57,211 bases of DNA. Source: Pseudomonadota bacterium. GTDB lineage: Bacteria > Bdellovibrionota > UBA2428. The DNA lies in contig JAGNHS010000013.1 in NCBI GenBank assembly GCA_018001635.1, forward strand, positions 1 through 57,211, in the 5' to 3' direction. How positions within the stretch are numbered: position 1 is the first letter of the stretch; each line of letters begins with the position of its first letter. Below are positions 1 through 8,946 of the stretch, in pieces. A model generated the notes under the pieces. The model saw only the letters and a program-made list of their open reading frames with translations, had not been told where the DNA came from and did no database searches. Position numbers and translations under genes: made by a program.

Positions 1-2
1 CT

Positions 3-1715
3 AAAGGCAATCCACTCAGTGATGCGACCCGTAATTTAAAACGTGAACTAGCTCAGCTTGATAGAGAAATACTATTAAATAAGGCGCTCAATGTGGCTCA
101 AATAGTTTGGAGTGGAGAGCAAGGACAAGCCAAAAAAGCCGCTCAAGGAGAAACACCCTATAAGCAAATCATTGCCGAACTTGAAGCTCAACGAAACGAT
201 ACTAACATAAGATTAATGGAAGCACTTGATAGAGACAGAACGCTTCATGCTCAAGCACTTGAATCTAAGAAAGCAGCTCAAACAGCTTATTATAAAAAAA
301 TCAGCGTTGAGGCAGAAGATCGAAAAGCTGTATTTTTTGATGGCAGAAATAAGGCCATGACTAAACTAGAAGGAACTCCAACTCAGAATTTAGTTATAGA
401 GTCGTCTTTAGACGCGAATAAGAAACCTAAAGGGCAGATGTTAGCCACAAGTGGCCGTGATCAACTTCGTAAGAATTATTTATCTTCCGATGAAAAAATA
501 TCTGCTTCTACTGCATCGTTGCGAGAGCTTAAAGAAAAGTTAAAAGCTTTGGAAAAGAGTGCTTTAACACCTTCAGTTATGAACTTAAATTTGAGACCTG
601 AAGTAGTTGAACTTAAGGCTCAAGTTGCTAAAGCAGAAGAGGATTTAAAAAAATTGAAAGCCAATAGAGACCATTGGGTGGCTGAGTATAAAAAGTTTAT
701 AGAGTCTCCAGCTCAAGAAGGCCCCGTTGATCGAGCTGAAAGGTTGTTTGCTGAAGACCAAGAGATGAGAACTTCTGGTGAAACTCTAGAGTTTCATTTG
801 AGAAAACAAATAGCAGCCGTTGATGCTCAAATGGCTAAGCAAATAAGTCAACACAATGTCCTTGTCGCGCAGAAGGCTCTTAAAGAAGCTGAACTTGAGA
901 AAGCTAAAATTCAAGCCAGATTAAACGGCGAAGACACTAGCTTTAATCTTCGTGGAAATGATCTTCAGTTGACTTCATTAGGTAACGATTTGAAGGTTAA
1001 GGAGCAGGAATATCAAAAAGCTTTGGATAAATACAATGCGAGTAAGATGAACTTGATCAGCGAAAATCCGGCTTTGAAAAGAATTAATTCTCGAAAAAAT
1101 GATTTGGCCAAAAATATAACTCGCCTCACTAAACAACTTTCTGAACTCGATGAATCTCGAAGCGGAATCAGTCTTTCTACCGACGAATCTAAAAAATTTG
1201 ATCAACAAAGAAAAAGCTTGGCCGACACTTTGGCCAAAAATCAGGCTTTGTTAATAGAGCTTAATAAAAATGAAACAGATATATTAAGTAGAGGTCCAGT
1301 GGCTCGTTACAAGCTTCACCAAGAAGATGAGCGCAATTTGAAGCGCGAAGAAATGGCTCGTAATTTAGCTCAAGATAAGTTGGCGATCTTCGAAAAACAA
1401 AATCCTACAACTAAAAGTTTAGAGGCTCAGCTCCGCGAAAAAGAAATTGAAAGACGCAAGGCTGAAGTAGTTTTGAAAAAACATCAGACACAATTGGATA
1501 AAGATGTAGATACTTATGAGCGTGCTCATGATGCACTTGCGGATCTTTCGCCTGAAAAAGTGGCTAATTCAACAGCCGTGAGCGCGGCTAGCCGAAGTCC
1601 TGCATCGGGATCGGGCGGAAATTCAGAAGTTTCTCATAGCCCTAGCTGCCAAGAGTTGATGAGGAATTTTTTAAAGTCCACTTTAAGGTTGTCGACTAGA
1701 ACTGCTATTTATTAA
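3..1715 (+). CDS. Coiled-coil protein, 5' end outside window
   Basis: The frame is open from the left edge with no stop, so the true start lies outside the window; an internal GTG at 93 is only the first start-like codon inside it. About 570 residues are visible. They are rich in Glu, Lys, Ala, Leu and Gln with long heptad-like stretches, so an extended coiled coil is likely. The C-terminus is Ser/Gly-rich, carries an SRSPAS motif and one Cys, and ends in a short basic tail. No catalytic motif is recognisable. The following secreted-protein gene starts 61 bp downstream. Function unknown; a structural or envelope-associated role is inference only. Confidence 0.75.
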   Translation, partial: KGNPLSDATRNLKRELAQLDREILLNKALNVAQIVWSGEQGQAKKAAQGETPYKQIIAELEAQRNDTNIRLMEALDRDRTLHAQALESKKAAQTAYYKKISVEAEDRKAVFFDGRNKAMTKLEGTPTQNLVIESSLDANKKPKGQMLATSGRDQLRKNYLSSDEKISASTASLRELKEKLKALEKSALTPSVMNLNLRPEVVELKAQVAKAEEDLKKLKANRDHWVAEYKKFIESPAQEGPVDRAERLFAEDQEMRTSGETLEFHLRKQIAAVDAQMAKQISQHNVLVAQKALKEAELEKAKIQARLNGEDTSFNLRGNDLQLTSLGNDLKVKEQEYQKALDKYNASKMNLISENPALKRINSRKNDLAKNITRLTKQLSELDESRSGISLSTDESKKFDQQRKSLADTLAKNQALLIELNKNETDILSRGPVARYKLHQEDERNLKREEMARNLAQDKLAIFEKQNPTTKSLEAQLREKEIERRKAEVVLKKHQTQLDKDVDTYERAHDALADLSPEKVANSTAVSAASRSPASGSGGNSEVSHSPSCQELMRNFLKSTLRLSTRTAIY

Positions 1716-1776
1716 AAGTAATAGCTTAGAGTATTTTTTATCTTGAACGTTTGATTGCCTTTTTGATGGGGGAATT

Positions 1777-2403
1777 ATGTTTAAGGTTTTTCAATTTTCA
1801 TTTTTTATCATGACTATTTCTTTTTGGGTGAGTCAATTGCACGCCGATGAGCATCCTCGGCGTATTGTTGCTCCTACAATAATTGGGGCACAAATGTTTA
1901 ATCCCAATGAAATGGATGAGGGGGTGGAGCTTTTCAAACTTCGTAAGCTCTACTCGGAAAAATCTCATTACGCTTATTGTGGTGATGAGCCTCTCAACGC
2001 TCGAGATCTATTTTTGATATCCGTAAAGCAAGATGAAAAAGGACCTAAGGGCGAAGACATCTATCTCCCTCAGCTCAACGTTGTGGAGCCTGGAAAATCT
2101 ATGAGCATTTATAAAAGCTTTCCTGAGGGATTTGATGTGAGTGAAACGGGCCAAGCTCCCCTTAATATTGTTCATTTGAAAGATGAAGAGGGTAAAATTC
2201 TTTGTAGTTTTAGTATTTATAAAAATGGTGAAAAGGATTTTCAGTTAAAGCTTGCCGAACCGGCCGTACCTAACGCCTATCTTGCTGAGGTGAATTTAAC
2301 CCCGAAGTCAGCCTCAAGGTATGTTGAAAATACAATGCACAGAAAAGCTCATTTAAAGATTATGTCTAATATTGTTCAGGCCGACCCTAAAAAGAGCCCC
2401 TAA
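1777..2403 (+). CDS. Secreted protein of unknown function
   Basis: 208 residues. The N-terminus has a hydrophobic core (about residues 3-22) ending in LHA before DEH, a typical signal peptidase I site, so export is likely. The start ATG has a strong GGGGGA Shine-Dalgarno 5 nt upstream. The mature part has two Cys (one after AY, one in the ILCSFS segment) that could pair in the periplasm. No family recognised. It follows the coiled-coil gene on the same strand and may share its transcript. A hairpin at its stop codon suggests the transcript ends here. Confidence 0.75.
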   Translation: MFKVFQFSFFIMTISFWVSQLHADEHPRRIVAPTIIGAQMFNPNEMDEGVELFKLRKLYSEKSHYAYCGDEPLNARDLFLISVKQDEKGPKGEDIYLPQLNVVEPGKSMSIYKSFPEGFDVSETGQAPLNIVHLKDEEGKILCSFSIYKNGEKDFQLKLAEPAVPNAYLAEVNLTPKSASRYVENTMHRKAHLKIMSNIVQADPKKSP

Positions 2404-2476
2404 TTAGGGCTTTGGGCGCATTTTGAGCCTTTAGGAGCCTTTAGGAGCCTTTTAATGCCCATGTGGGGCCATTAAA
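2395..2476 (+). repeat. Hairpins and 10-bp tandem repeat between operons
   Basis: Three elements follow one another. AGCCC (2395-2399) pairs with GGGCT (2407-2411) over the preceding stop codon. A 10-bp unit AGCCTTTAGG is then repeated about 2.7 times (2426-2452). A hairpin at 2451-2476 pairs TTTAATG-CCCA with TGGGGCCATTAAA. None has a long T tract, so this is at best an atypical terminator between the secreted-protein gene and rplS. Confidence 0.5.
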
Positions 2477-2531
2477 GTATTAGGTTGAGGACTTTGTTTT
2501 AGCCTAATTCGTGACTAGCTCTTCAAAGGGC

Positions 2532-2561
2532 TTGACCTGGGGTAAAAAACGCGTGTAAAAG
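2532..2561 (+). promoter_or_regulatory. Putative rplS promoter, close to the start codon
   Basis: TTGACC (2532-2537), 18 bp, TAAAAG (2556-2561), then only 9 nt to the rplS ATG. No Shine-Dalgarno sequence is visible. Transcription from here would start at or next to the ATG. Confidence 0.4.
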
Positions 2562-2570
2562 AGCCGGGTT

Positions 2571-2957
2571 ATGTCGATAAAGGCGCTAAATTGTCAAAAA
2601 CTTCGTAGTGATCTTCCAAGCTTCAATCCTGGTGATGAAGTTGTTGTTCGTTCTAAAATTAAAGAGGGCGACAAAGAACGTATCCAGGCTTTTGAAGGAA
2701 TCGTGATTGCTCGTCGCGGAAGTGGCATGAGCGCTGTCTTCACTGTAAGAAAAAATTCATTCGGTGTTGGTGTCGAAAGAACTTTCACTCTTCAGTCTCC
2801 TACTCTTGTAGGAATTGATCGTAAAAAAGAAGGCTTTGTTCGCCGTTCTAAGCTTTATTACTTGAGAGGTCTTGAAGGTAAGTCTGCTCGTATTCAAGAT
2901 AAAAAACTTAAGTTGATGCAAGCTCAAGGTGTTGAAGCTTCTCACGTTAAAAAGTAA
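2571..2957 (+). CDS. rplS: 50S ribosomal protein L19 (bL19)
   Basis: 128 residues, slightly longer than the usual 115-120. The family core is clear: [22 protein letters not shown], then [13 protein letters not shown], then the VGVERTF and [11 protein letters not shown] segments near the C-terminus. bL19 sits at the 30S-50S interface of the ribosome. The usual rpsP-rimM-trmD partners are not upstream here; the gene heads a short rplS-rnhB group. No Shine-Dalgarno precedes the ATG, which sits 9 nt after a -10-like TAAAAG. The C-terminal extension after GKSARI is Lys/Gln-rich. Confidence 0.97.
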   Translation: MSIKALNCQKLRSDLPSFNPGDEVVVRSKIKEGDKERIQAFEGIVIARRGSGMSAVFTVRKNSFGVGVERTFTLQSPTLVGIDRKKEGFVRRSKLYYLRGLEGKSARIQDKKLKLMQAQGVEASHVKK

Positions 2958-2963
2958 AGATTC

Positions 2964-3620
2964 TTGCATTCTCTCAATCCTAGAGATTCCTTAATCAAAA
3001 AATTTCCCGCATGTCGTTGGGCCGTTGGCGTTGATGAAGTTGGGGCGGGTTGTTTGGCGGGCCCTTTGGTGGCTGCAGCAGCTCTCTACGATTTATCTTC
3101 TGATTGGGTTGTATCGGGTGAGGCGCCTCCTTGTAGAATTACAGATTCCAAAAAACTCAGTGATAAGCAAAAGTTGCAGGCCTCGGAATGGCTCTTTTCA
3201 AAAAGCTCATTTAGGCACGTGATTAAAGAACTCTCTCCAGAGAGAATTGATGAAATTAATATTTATTGGGCGCGAATGGAGGCCTTGGGATTGGCGGCAC
3301 TTGAATTAATTGCCAATATTCCCAAAGACGAGTCCATATTAATCTACATCGATGGTCCTGTGCTCCCGCCACTTTTGAAAAACTTAAGTTCTAATATCCA
3401 AACGCATGCTGAATCTAAGGGTGATTTAAAGTATTTCCCTGTAGCGGCCGCATCGATTTTAGCCAAAAATTTTCGCGATAATCTTATGGGGGACTTAGCT
3501 AAAGAATTTCCTGTCTATGGATGGGAATCGAATGTGGGTTATCCTAGTCCTTCACATAAAAAGGCACTCCGAGAACACGGAATGACTCCTTGGCATCGAA
3601 AAAGTTTTTCTTGTTTATAA
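2964..3620 (+). CDS. rnhB: Ribonuclease HII
   Basis: 218 residues from a TTG start 7 nt after the rplS stop. RNase HII cleaves RNA in RNA-DNA hybrids and single ribonucleotides embedded in DNA. The catalytic pair is Asp24-Glu25 in VGVDEVGAG. TDSKKLS, IYIDG and the GDLKYFPVAAASILAK segment supply the other conserved positions, and the protein is of usual length. Oddity: the family motif DEAGRG/DEVGRG reads DEVGAG, so the arginine of the GRG substrate-recognition motif is alanine. The rplS-rnhB-yraN order is common in bacteria, here interrupted by one opposite-strand gene. Confidence 0.93.
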   Translation: MHSLNPRDSLIKKFPACRWAVGVDEVGAGCLAGPLVAAAALYDLSSDWVVSGEAPPCRITDSKKLSDKQKLQASEWLFSKSSFRHVIKELSPERIDEINIYWARMEALGLAALELIANIPKDESILIYIDGPVLPPLLKNLSSNIQTHAESKGDLKYFPVAAASILAKNFRDNLMGDLAKEFPVYGWESNVGYPSPSHKKALREHGMTPWHRKSFSCL

Positions 3621-3644
3621 ATTCAAAACTCACTTGGGATTTTT

Positions 3645-4385
3645 TTATTGGCCCTTGTTGTGAATAGTTTTTATTTCATCCACGATTGGAAGATTGTTAC
3701 AAAAAGTTTTTCCGGCATCTTTAAAGCTTTTGCTTTTGCAATATTCGGCAATTCCTTTGCAGCTCGCTATTCCAATTTTGATAAGCAAGCCTCGAGGGTC
3801 TATGCAGTATCCAACAAGACTCGCGCCCGCTATCGCCATGTTGGTCCTGGGCCCTATTTGTTCTTGAGTGCATGATTGAGCCTCTGCATTGGGCACAAAA
3901 TTGAGAAAATTTTCAAAGGTGTTGTATTGAGCTTGAGAATCTTTTTTCAATATGGGCAAAAGCTTATTTTCGTAATTCCATTTTAAACCCTTAGAAAAAT
4001 CAATATCGTAGATTTGTCCGTCGACGATTAAAATGGAATCCATGATCTGAGAGAAGTCTATTTTGTTTGAAGATTTTAATTTTTTTCTTTCATCATCAAA
4101 AAGTAAAACTTCGTTAGCTTGTAGCTCAAATTTTGAAAGACCATAAAAATTGATTTTATTGGCGTAAAATTTAATGTCTTCAACGGAGTAAAAGGGGAAT
4201 TCTTGAGCGATGAGCTTTTCGAGGGATTCTAAGCGATTGCTTTCGTTTTTAGCTTTAGCGACGTTTTGGGTGAATTCCGTGAGTTTTTCTAATCTTTGGT
4301 GAATCGAGTCTTGAAGAGTGGGAGAGGCTAAACTTAATTTTGAAATTATGAAGATTGCAAATCCAAAAATATAAAAGCGATTCAT
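3645..4385 (-). CDS. Exported protein with Cys-rich C-terminus
   Basis: 246 residues. The N-terminal hydrophobic segment (about 4-20) ends in SLASP, a plausible signal peptide. The middle is charged and helix-prone. The last 80 residues contain five Cys (CTQEQ, GYCID, IASCKG, EYCKS, FCNNL), suggesting disulfides in an extracytoplasmic domain. No family recognised. It interrupts the rnhB-yraN neighbourhood on the opposite strand, and its start is divergent from the yraN-type gene with about 80 bp between chosen starts. No Shine-Dalgarno is visible before the ATG. Confidence 0.65.
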   Translation of the reverse strand: MNRFYIFGFAIFIISKLSLASPTLQDSIHQRLEKLTEFTQNVAKAKNESNRLESLEKLIAQEFPFYSVEDIKFYANKINFYGLSKFELQANEVLLFDDERKKLKSSNKIDFSQIMDSILIVDGQIYDIDFSKGLKWNYENKLLPILKKDSQAQYNTFENFLNFVPNAEAQSCTQEQIGPRTNMAIAGASLVGYCIDPRGLLIKIGIASCKGIAEYCKSKSFKDAGKTFCNNLPIVDEIKTIHNKGQ

Positions 4386-4462
4386 GTGACTTTAGTTTGA
4401 AGCTTTATTTTGAAAACGTCAATTCGGGTATTTTTGGTATGGGAATTGCTGGGGTCAATCTT

Positions 4463-4819
4463 ATGAAAACTCCGAATTTCAAAGTTGAGCGTGGTGATTG
4501 GGGTATGAATGTAGCCGAAAGGGCGTTGATTAGGAAAGGTTTTCAAATTCTTCGCCGACAATGGCGTTATCAAAAATTGGCCGAAATAGATTTTCTAGTC
4601 TTTCGCTCTGACACTTCGCGTTTTTACATTGTAGAAGTCAAAACTCACGCTAGAGGCTTAGGTGAGCATCATTCTATTGTTTCAGCAGAGCAGCTTAAGA
4701 GGCTTAGACTGGCAGCTTTTGCCTTTAAGAGACTTTGGCATTGTGGCGATATCGTTATTATTCTTCTTTGGGTTAATCCTTTAAATGCTAATGTCGAATT
4801 TTTTGAAAATCCCTGTTAA
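4463..4819 (+). CDS. yraN: YraN/UPF0102 family protein, nuclease-fold
   Basis: About 118 residues from ATG 4463, the start that gives the family's normal length. Upstream in-frame ATGs at 4355 and 4439 would overlap or abut the divergent gene; ATG 4505 is a shorter alternative. Family hallmarks are GMNVAERALIRKGFQIL, then LAEIDFLVF and FYIVEVKTHA, matching the GEID...FVEVK pattern of UPF0102, which resembles a restriction-endonuclease-like core. The cellular role of the family is poorly defined. The following membrane protein gene begins close to or over its stop, so the two are probably co-transcribed. Confidence 0.85.
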   Translation: MKTPNFKVERGDWGMNVAERALIRKGFQILRRQWRYQKLAEIDFLVFRSDTSRFYIVEVKTHARGLGEHHSIVSAEQLKRLRLAAFAFKRLWHCGDIVIILLWVNPLNANVEFFENPC

Positions 4820-4832
4820 CGTAATAATTGTT

Positions 4833-5306
4833 ATGCTCAAGAAGTGTCTTTTTACTATTTTTTTACTGTTATCAATGGCAGTGCCTCGATCGTCTTGGGC
4901 CCTAAGTAAAAATTTTAGACTTTATATAACGACTTCAGCCTATGGGACTATGGCTGGAGCCATTACGGGAATTGGCTCCTTGGCCTTTTATGAAAGTCCT
5001 TCCAAACATTTGAATAATGTAGCAATGGGGGCCAGTCTTGGACTATATGTCGGAATTTTAATGGGCACTTATATGATTTATTTAACTCCAGATGAGAAGG
5101 CTAAGGCCAATGCCGCTCCAGCTACTCCAAATGATAATCCACTCAATGTGCCTGAGGAAAAAAATTCTGATGAAGAGAGTGATGGTGCTGAGGCTGAGCA
5201 AAAATCCAAAATGGAAATCAATAAAGTTATTTATGCTATGAGTCCGATAGTGTCTTATGACTATAAAACTAAGCGTGGAATTCTTGGCTTAAATCTAAGT
5301 TTTTAG
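4833..5306 (+). CDS. Small exported or membrane protein
   Basis: About 157 residues from ATG 4833; an upstream in-frame ATG at 4785 overlaps yraN and would hide the signal peptide. The N-terminus is KK followed by a hydrophobic run ending in SSWALS. Two Gly/Ala-rich hydrophobic segments follow (TMAGAITGIGSLAF and MGASLGLYVGILMGTYMIYL), then an acidic linker rich in Glu, Asp and Asn, and a C-terminal segment ending in LNLSF. The terminal Phe and alternating pattern are reminiscent of outer-membrane strands, but this is weak. No family recognised. Confidence 0.6.
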   Translation: MLKKCLFTIFLLLSMAVPRSSWALSKNFRLYITTSAYGTMAGAITGIGSLAFYESPSKHLNNVAMGASLGLYVGILMGTYMIYLTPDEKAKANAAPATPNDNPLNVPEEKNSDEESDGAEAEQKSKMEINKVIYAMSPIVSYDYKTKRGILGLNLSF

Positions 5307-5587
5307 TCGCGAATGACGACTTTATAGCCAAGAGAATGATTAATTTTTTTAGCTAATTTTTCAGCGCTGCAACCTTTAGCAATATTACAGTCAAATTGAG
5401 CTTCTTTATTTTCTAGAGCAACGATAACTTTGCTGACCCCTTTTTCCTTTTCCAAAACGTTTGTGACGCGTTTTACGCAACCAGAGCAAAACATTTGAGG
5501 GATACTAAAAACAATGTGCTGAGTTCCGGCTAGACCTGTGTTGAGGACAGTGGTGGTCATGGTCATTAATGCTAAGAGTTTTCCCAT
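5303..5587 (-). CDS. Periplasmic heavy-metal-associated (HMA) domain protein
   Basis: About 94 residues from ATG 5587 (a GTG at 5614 would add nine). After a hydrophobic signal-like segment ending in LAG, an HMA fold follows. MFCSGCVKRV carries the metal-binding CxxC in the usual loop, followed by the beta-alpha-beta pattern EKGVSKVIVALENKEAQF. A second Cys pair (DCNIAKGC) lies in the second helix region. HMA domains bind Cu(I), Hg(II) or Zn(II). With a signal peptide and no ATPase nearby it resembles MerP-type periplasmic carriers. It converges with the upstream gene, sharing 4 bp at the stops. Confidence 0.75.
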   Translation of the reverse strand: MGKLLALMTMTTTVLNTGLAGTQHIVFSIPQMFCSGCVKRVTNVLEKEKGVSKVIVALENKEAQFDCNIAKGCSAEKLAKKINHSLGYKVVIRD

Positions 5588-5656
5588 AGATATTTTCTTA
5601 GCAAAACACTCCACTTTTTGTAAACCAAAAGCTGAAATCCCGAATATTGAATATTT

Positions 5657-6958
5657 TTAAACGTTGAAATCGTCGAAAATGGCTCGGGGTTCAATGGCTG
5701 TTTTTCGAATCCTTAAGAAAGGTATGCGAGCTGTGATTAAACCGAAGACGATGGCTGTGGCAGTTAAAAGAGTTTGAAATACAATGGATCCCCTTTGGCT
5801 GGGGTCGGGGCTTAAAACGGATTCAAATGTTGAGAAGGCCAACATGCCTGGCACTAAGATGAGGATGCTGGGTGTGGAGAATATTTGACTCGGAATTTTA
5901 TAAAAATGGCCAAAGGTTAAGCTCAGCAATCCCATTCCAAAGGCACTTAAAAATGCGGGTAAAATTATGACATTATGTTGTAGGAAAATATGAAAAATTA
6001 AACTTCCTAGAAAACCCGTGAGCAAAGTGTGGGGTAAGAATTTTCGAGGGACTTGAAAATAAATTGTAAAACCTAAAAGCGTTGCTAGATGGCAAGTCTC
6101 TTGAAGAAAAAAATGGAAGGGGGAATTCATTTGCTGGAGAGCGGGCACGGCTTCGGTCCAATTGAGAAGTTGGGCAATGTCGAAGCTCATAACGTAGGCT
6201 AAGCCCATGGCCACTAATGTTAGTAGTGCTTTGAATAATCGTAATATTCCAGAAATAATACTTTCACTGACAATTTCACTAATGGAAGTTGTAATCTTTA
6301 ATCCGGGGACTAAATAAATAAAAGATCCAAAGGCCATTCCGATAGAAGCCTCACCAACGAGGGGAGAGATGAGAGCAGAACTCAATATCACTCCAAGGGA
6401 TGCTAAAAATTCAAAGTAAAATCCTTTTATTCCAAAACGCTCACGAAGTTTTTGAGCCATGCTGTGAGTGGCAAAGCAAAGAAGTCCACTAATCAATGCG
6501 CTGACAATTCTGCCGGAATAGGCGAAAGAGGCAAAGAAGCCAATCGAAAATGAAGCAAAATATTGAAGTGCAATAGGATATGAATTTCTAGCGTAGTAGT
6601 TTTTATCTAGAAGTAATTGAGCTCTTTCGAGATTGGCTTTTCCCTTGGAAAAGCGTCTTAACATTTTGTCTAAACGCTTGAGTTCCGCAAAATTTAATTT
6701 TTGCTCTTCAACTCGTGTGATGAAAGTGCTTGGAGATAAGGGATTGTGTTCGGCGCAGCTCATGAGAAGAACGGTTGGAGTTGCGTAAACTTGGGTTGAG
6801 TATCCGTATTTTTGAGCACCTCGCTCCATGAAGCGTTCCAGACGAGGAATGGGGCCCCCACAAGCTAAATATTTTGTTCCATATGAGATTAAAAAACGAA
6901 CGACGAGATCATAAGACACGGGAGTGTTGGATTTGTCTTCGGCGGGAGGGGTGGACAT
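5657..6958 (-). CDS. ThrE-family threonine/serine exporter-like membrane protein
   Basis: 433 residues. The N-terminal soluble part contains GGPIPRLERFMERGAQKYGY and the VYATPTVLLMSC segment, characteristic of the ThrE/DUF1212 family. A multi-helix membrane domain follows (about 130-260), then a second membrane domain (about 285-415) matching the ThrE_2/DUF3815 half. Both halves are fused, as in Corynebacterium ThrE, whereas E. coli YjjP/YjjB are split. Predicted role: export of Thr, Ser or a related small substrate across the inner membrane. It lies 10 bp downstream of phhA and is probably co-transcribed; the substrate is inference. Confidence 0.85.
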   Translation of the reverse strand: MSTPPAEDKSNTPVSYDLVVRFLISYGTKYLACGGPIPRLERFMERGAQKYGYSTQVYATPTVLLMSCAEHNPLSPSTFITRVEEQKLNFAELKRLDKMLRRFSKGKANLERAQLLLDKNYYARNSYPIALQYFASFSIGFFASFAYSGRIVSALISGLLCFATHSMAQKLRERFGIKGFYFEFLASLGVILSSALISPLVGEASIGMAFGSFIYLVPGLKITTSISEIVSESIISGILRLFKALLTLVAMGLAYVMSFDIAQLLNWTEAVPALQQMNSPFHFFLQETCHLATLLGFTIYFQVPRKFLPHTLLTGFLGSLIFHIFLQHNVIILPAFLSAFGMGLLSLTFGHFYKIPSQIFSTPSILILVPGMLAFSTFESVLSPDPSQRGSIVFQTLLTATAIVFGLITARIPFLRIRKTAIEPRAIFDDFNV

Positions 6959-6968
6959 CTCTTAATAG

Positions 6969-8762
6969 CTAAACATGGGCAGCTTGTGCCTTCAAGTGAG
7001 ATTCATGTTTGCGAAGAAATTTCAGTCCTCTTGAAATGGCTTCAGCGGCTTGCGAATCGTCGTTGGATATTTTTTCGAGTTGCGATAAAAGTTTTTGTTT
7101 CCAAGGGCAAGCCAATTTAAAGTTTTGGTCTATTTCGAGTAACTCCCATCGTAGGAGCCATTCCTTAGGGTATTTTTCATCTAGAAGTTTTACAATTTTG
7201 TCGAGCGTTGCAGTGCTGGCGCGGCCTTGGGCTCTAAATTCTCTGAGTTGAGTGTAGGCTTCGCAGAGGTCGGCAATGGCCGACTTGTCATAGTTGGCGA
7301 TATGAGAATTGCTTTGATAATGCTTTTCGCCAGAAGCTTTAAGGTATTTTGCTCTATCCGCAGCCCCGCCAAAAACAGATTTAATTTTTTTAGCTAAAAT
7401 GAGAATTTGCTTTTCAGATTTTTGAGATTTTGAAGTGAAGGGGTCAAAAATTTCTGCGTTTTGAATTTCGATAAATAGCGTTTTTCCTTTGAGTGCAAAA
7501 GAATTTCCAATTTTAGCTTGAAGCTTAAAACCGTTTTTATATCTGAGATCAATCGATTGTCCCTTGATTGAGCTCCATTTTATTTTATCCCAATTTTTTC
7601 CGCTTTTGCCGTTGATTGTAAAAGCTGACGGAGTTCCCATGGGGCTAAGTATTTCATTGGGGAGTTTTGCGGTTTCCCAATCTTTGATTTCGTTGTCGTT
7701 TAACGAAAATTGAAGAGGACCTTTCCAATTTAAGAATAGAAGTTGTTCTTTAGCGTCGGCAGAAAAGTTTTTAAGAACACCTGTGACTTGTAATCCTGTT
7801 TCAAAAACGGTCGTCGTTACGCTTTGAGCGTGTTTGGCTTTGCCTAGAGCGTAAGTGCCCCCTTTTTTAAAGGCCATATTTTTTGAGAAATCCGACAAGA
7901 CTTTTTTCATGCTCGCAATGTTGGGCGATACGAAAAGTTGAGGTTGGGGTTTGGTGATATCGTAGGATTGAAATACGCAATCATCACTCAGTGGGACTTT
8001 TTTAACGTTATCATCGAAGCAATGGTAAGATTCTCCCATAGAAGAAAGCAATCCAGCGCCGTAAATGAGAGGTTTATTTAAATCACCAATCAAACCATAT
8101 TCAATGGTCCACCAACTCATGCGAGCTAATTGAGTGGCTTCAGAAATATAATCTAATTTCGCGTAGGCTTCTTCAAAAGCCTTCTGTGCTTTTTCAATTT
8201 GATCTTGAGTGGAGCTGGGTTTTTCTTTGATATCGGAAAGCACTCGAATGGCTTCGAAAAGATTGAGATCTTTTTTGGAGAATATAGCCTTGCTAGCGAT
8301 GTGTCCGTAACTTTTCACATAGTCGGCATATTCTTTATCGGCCAAGATTGGGGCGTGACCCGCAGCTTCGTGAACGATGTCAGGAGCGGGTGTGTAGTTT
8401 ATGTTTTCTACTTTTCGCATTTCACAGGCAATGGGTAGAATTCCCAAGGCTAAAAATTCTAGAAATGCGGCAGGAGGTATAAAACCTGAAACATTGACTG
8501 CACGCCAACCAAATTTTCGAAGGGCTTTGTCCATTTCTTCGACTAGGGGAATTCTTTCAACAGAAATTCCAGTCGCTTTAAGTCCATCTAGATAAATAGG
8601 GTGAGCGTGATTCGAAAAAAAGTCTGCGGAGAGCTTCATAATGAAGCGCCAGCTGGAGTGATCGATGGGGGTGTAGAGGTCAGGATTTTGACGTGTTGTA
8701 AATTGAACGAGGTGTTCGGGGATTTTATCAATAGCTTTAAGAACTTGGCGCGAGGCTTTCAT
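6969..8762 (-). CDS. phhA: Phenylalanine-4-hydroxylase, long form
   Basis: 597 residues. The N-terminal two thirds is a pterin-dependent aromatic amino acid hydroxylase that converts Phe to Tyr. The non-haem iron ligands are visible: His131 and His136 in PDIVHEAAGHAP and Glu221 in WWTIEYGL. PLIYGAGLLSSMGES follows. Small proteobacterial PhhA proteins are about 260-300 residues, so roughly 270 C-terminal residues are extra; they look partly beta-rich, then helical, and I cannot assign them. The ATG has a strong AGGAGGGGG Shine-Dalgarno. It is upstream of, and likely co-transcribed with, the ThrE-like exporter. Confidence 0.9.
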   Translation of the reverse strand: MKASRQVLKAIDKIPEHLVQFTTRQNPDLYTPIDHSSWRFIMKLSADFFSNHAHPIYLDGLKATGISVERIPLVEEMDKALRKFGWRAVNVSGFIPPAAFLEFLALGILPIACEMRKVENINYTPAPDIVHEAAGHAPILADKEYADYVKSYGHIASKAIFSKKDLNLFEAIRVLSDIKEKPSSTQDQIEKAQKAFEEAYAKLDYISEATQLARMSWWTIEYGLIGDLNKPLIYGAGLLSSMGESYHCFDDNVKKVPLSDDCVFQSYDITKPQPQLFVSPNIASMKKVLSDFSKNMAFKKGGTYALGKAKHAQSVTTTVFETGLQVTGVLKNFSADAKEQLLFLNWKGPLQFSLNDNEIKDWETAKLPNEILSPMGTPSAFTINGKSGKNWDKIKWSSIKGQSIDLRYKNGFKLQAKIGNSFALKGKTLFIEIQNAEIFDPFTSKSQKSEKQILILAKKIKSVFGGAADRAKYLKASGEKHYQSNSHIANYDKSAIADLCEAYTQLREFRAQGRASTATLDKIVKLLDEKYPKEWLLRWELLEIDQNFKLACPWKQKLLSQLEKISNDDSQAAEAISRGLKFLRKHESHLKAQAAHV

Positions 8763-8831
8763 TTTTACCCCCTCCTAGTTTGGGATTTAATCAAAAAATG
8801 AGACTATGGTAAACTTAAAAAGATGATTCAA

Positions 8832-8881
8832 CGCAGGAATTTCAAATATTTAGCAAATTCTTCAAAATATTTGATTCTGCG
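8832..8881. repeat. Long imperfect inverted repeat upstream of ECF operon
   Basis: CGCAGGAATTTCAAATATTT (8832-8851) and AAATATTTGATTCTGCG (8865-8881) are inverted copies apart from three extra bases in the left arm, separated by 13 bp. The element lies between divergent phhA and the ECF sigma gene, so it could be an operator, a transcript hairpin or part of both promoters. Confidence 0.55.
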
Positions 8882-8946
8882 ATTAACCTTTTTCAGCTTT
8901 AGACTTGTCTATAGCCCAGAGAGAGTTCTTGGCCGAGGTCAGTATT

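Noticed and set aside
2426..2452. CRISPR-like short repeat array
   Set aside because: The unit is 10 bp and directly tandem with no spacers, so it is a small tandem repeat.
7190..7372. Short frame inside the phhA region
   Set aside because: Alternate frame of a complete gene; no independent evidence.
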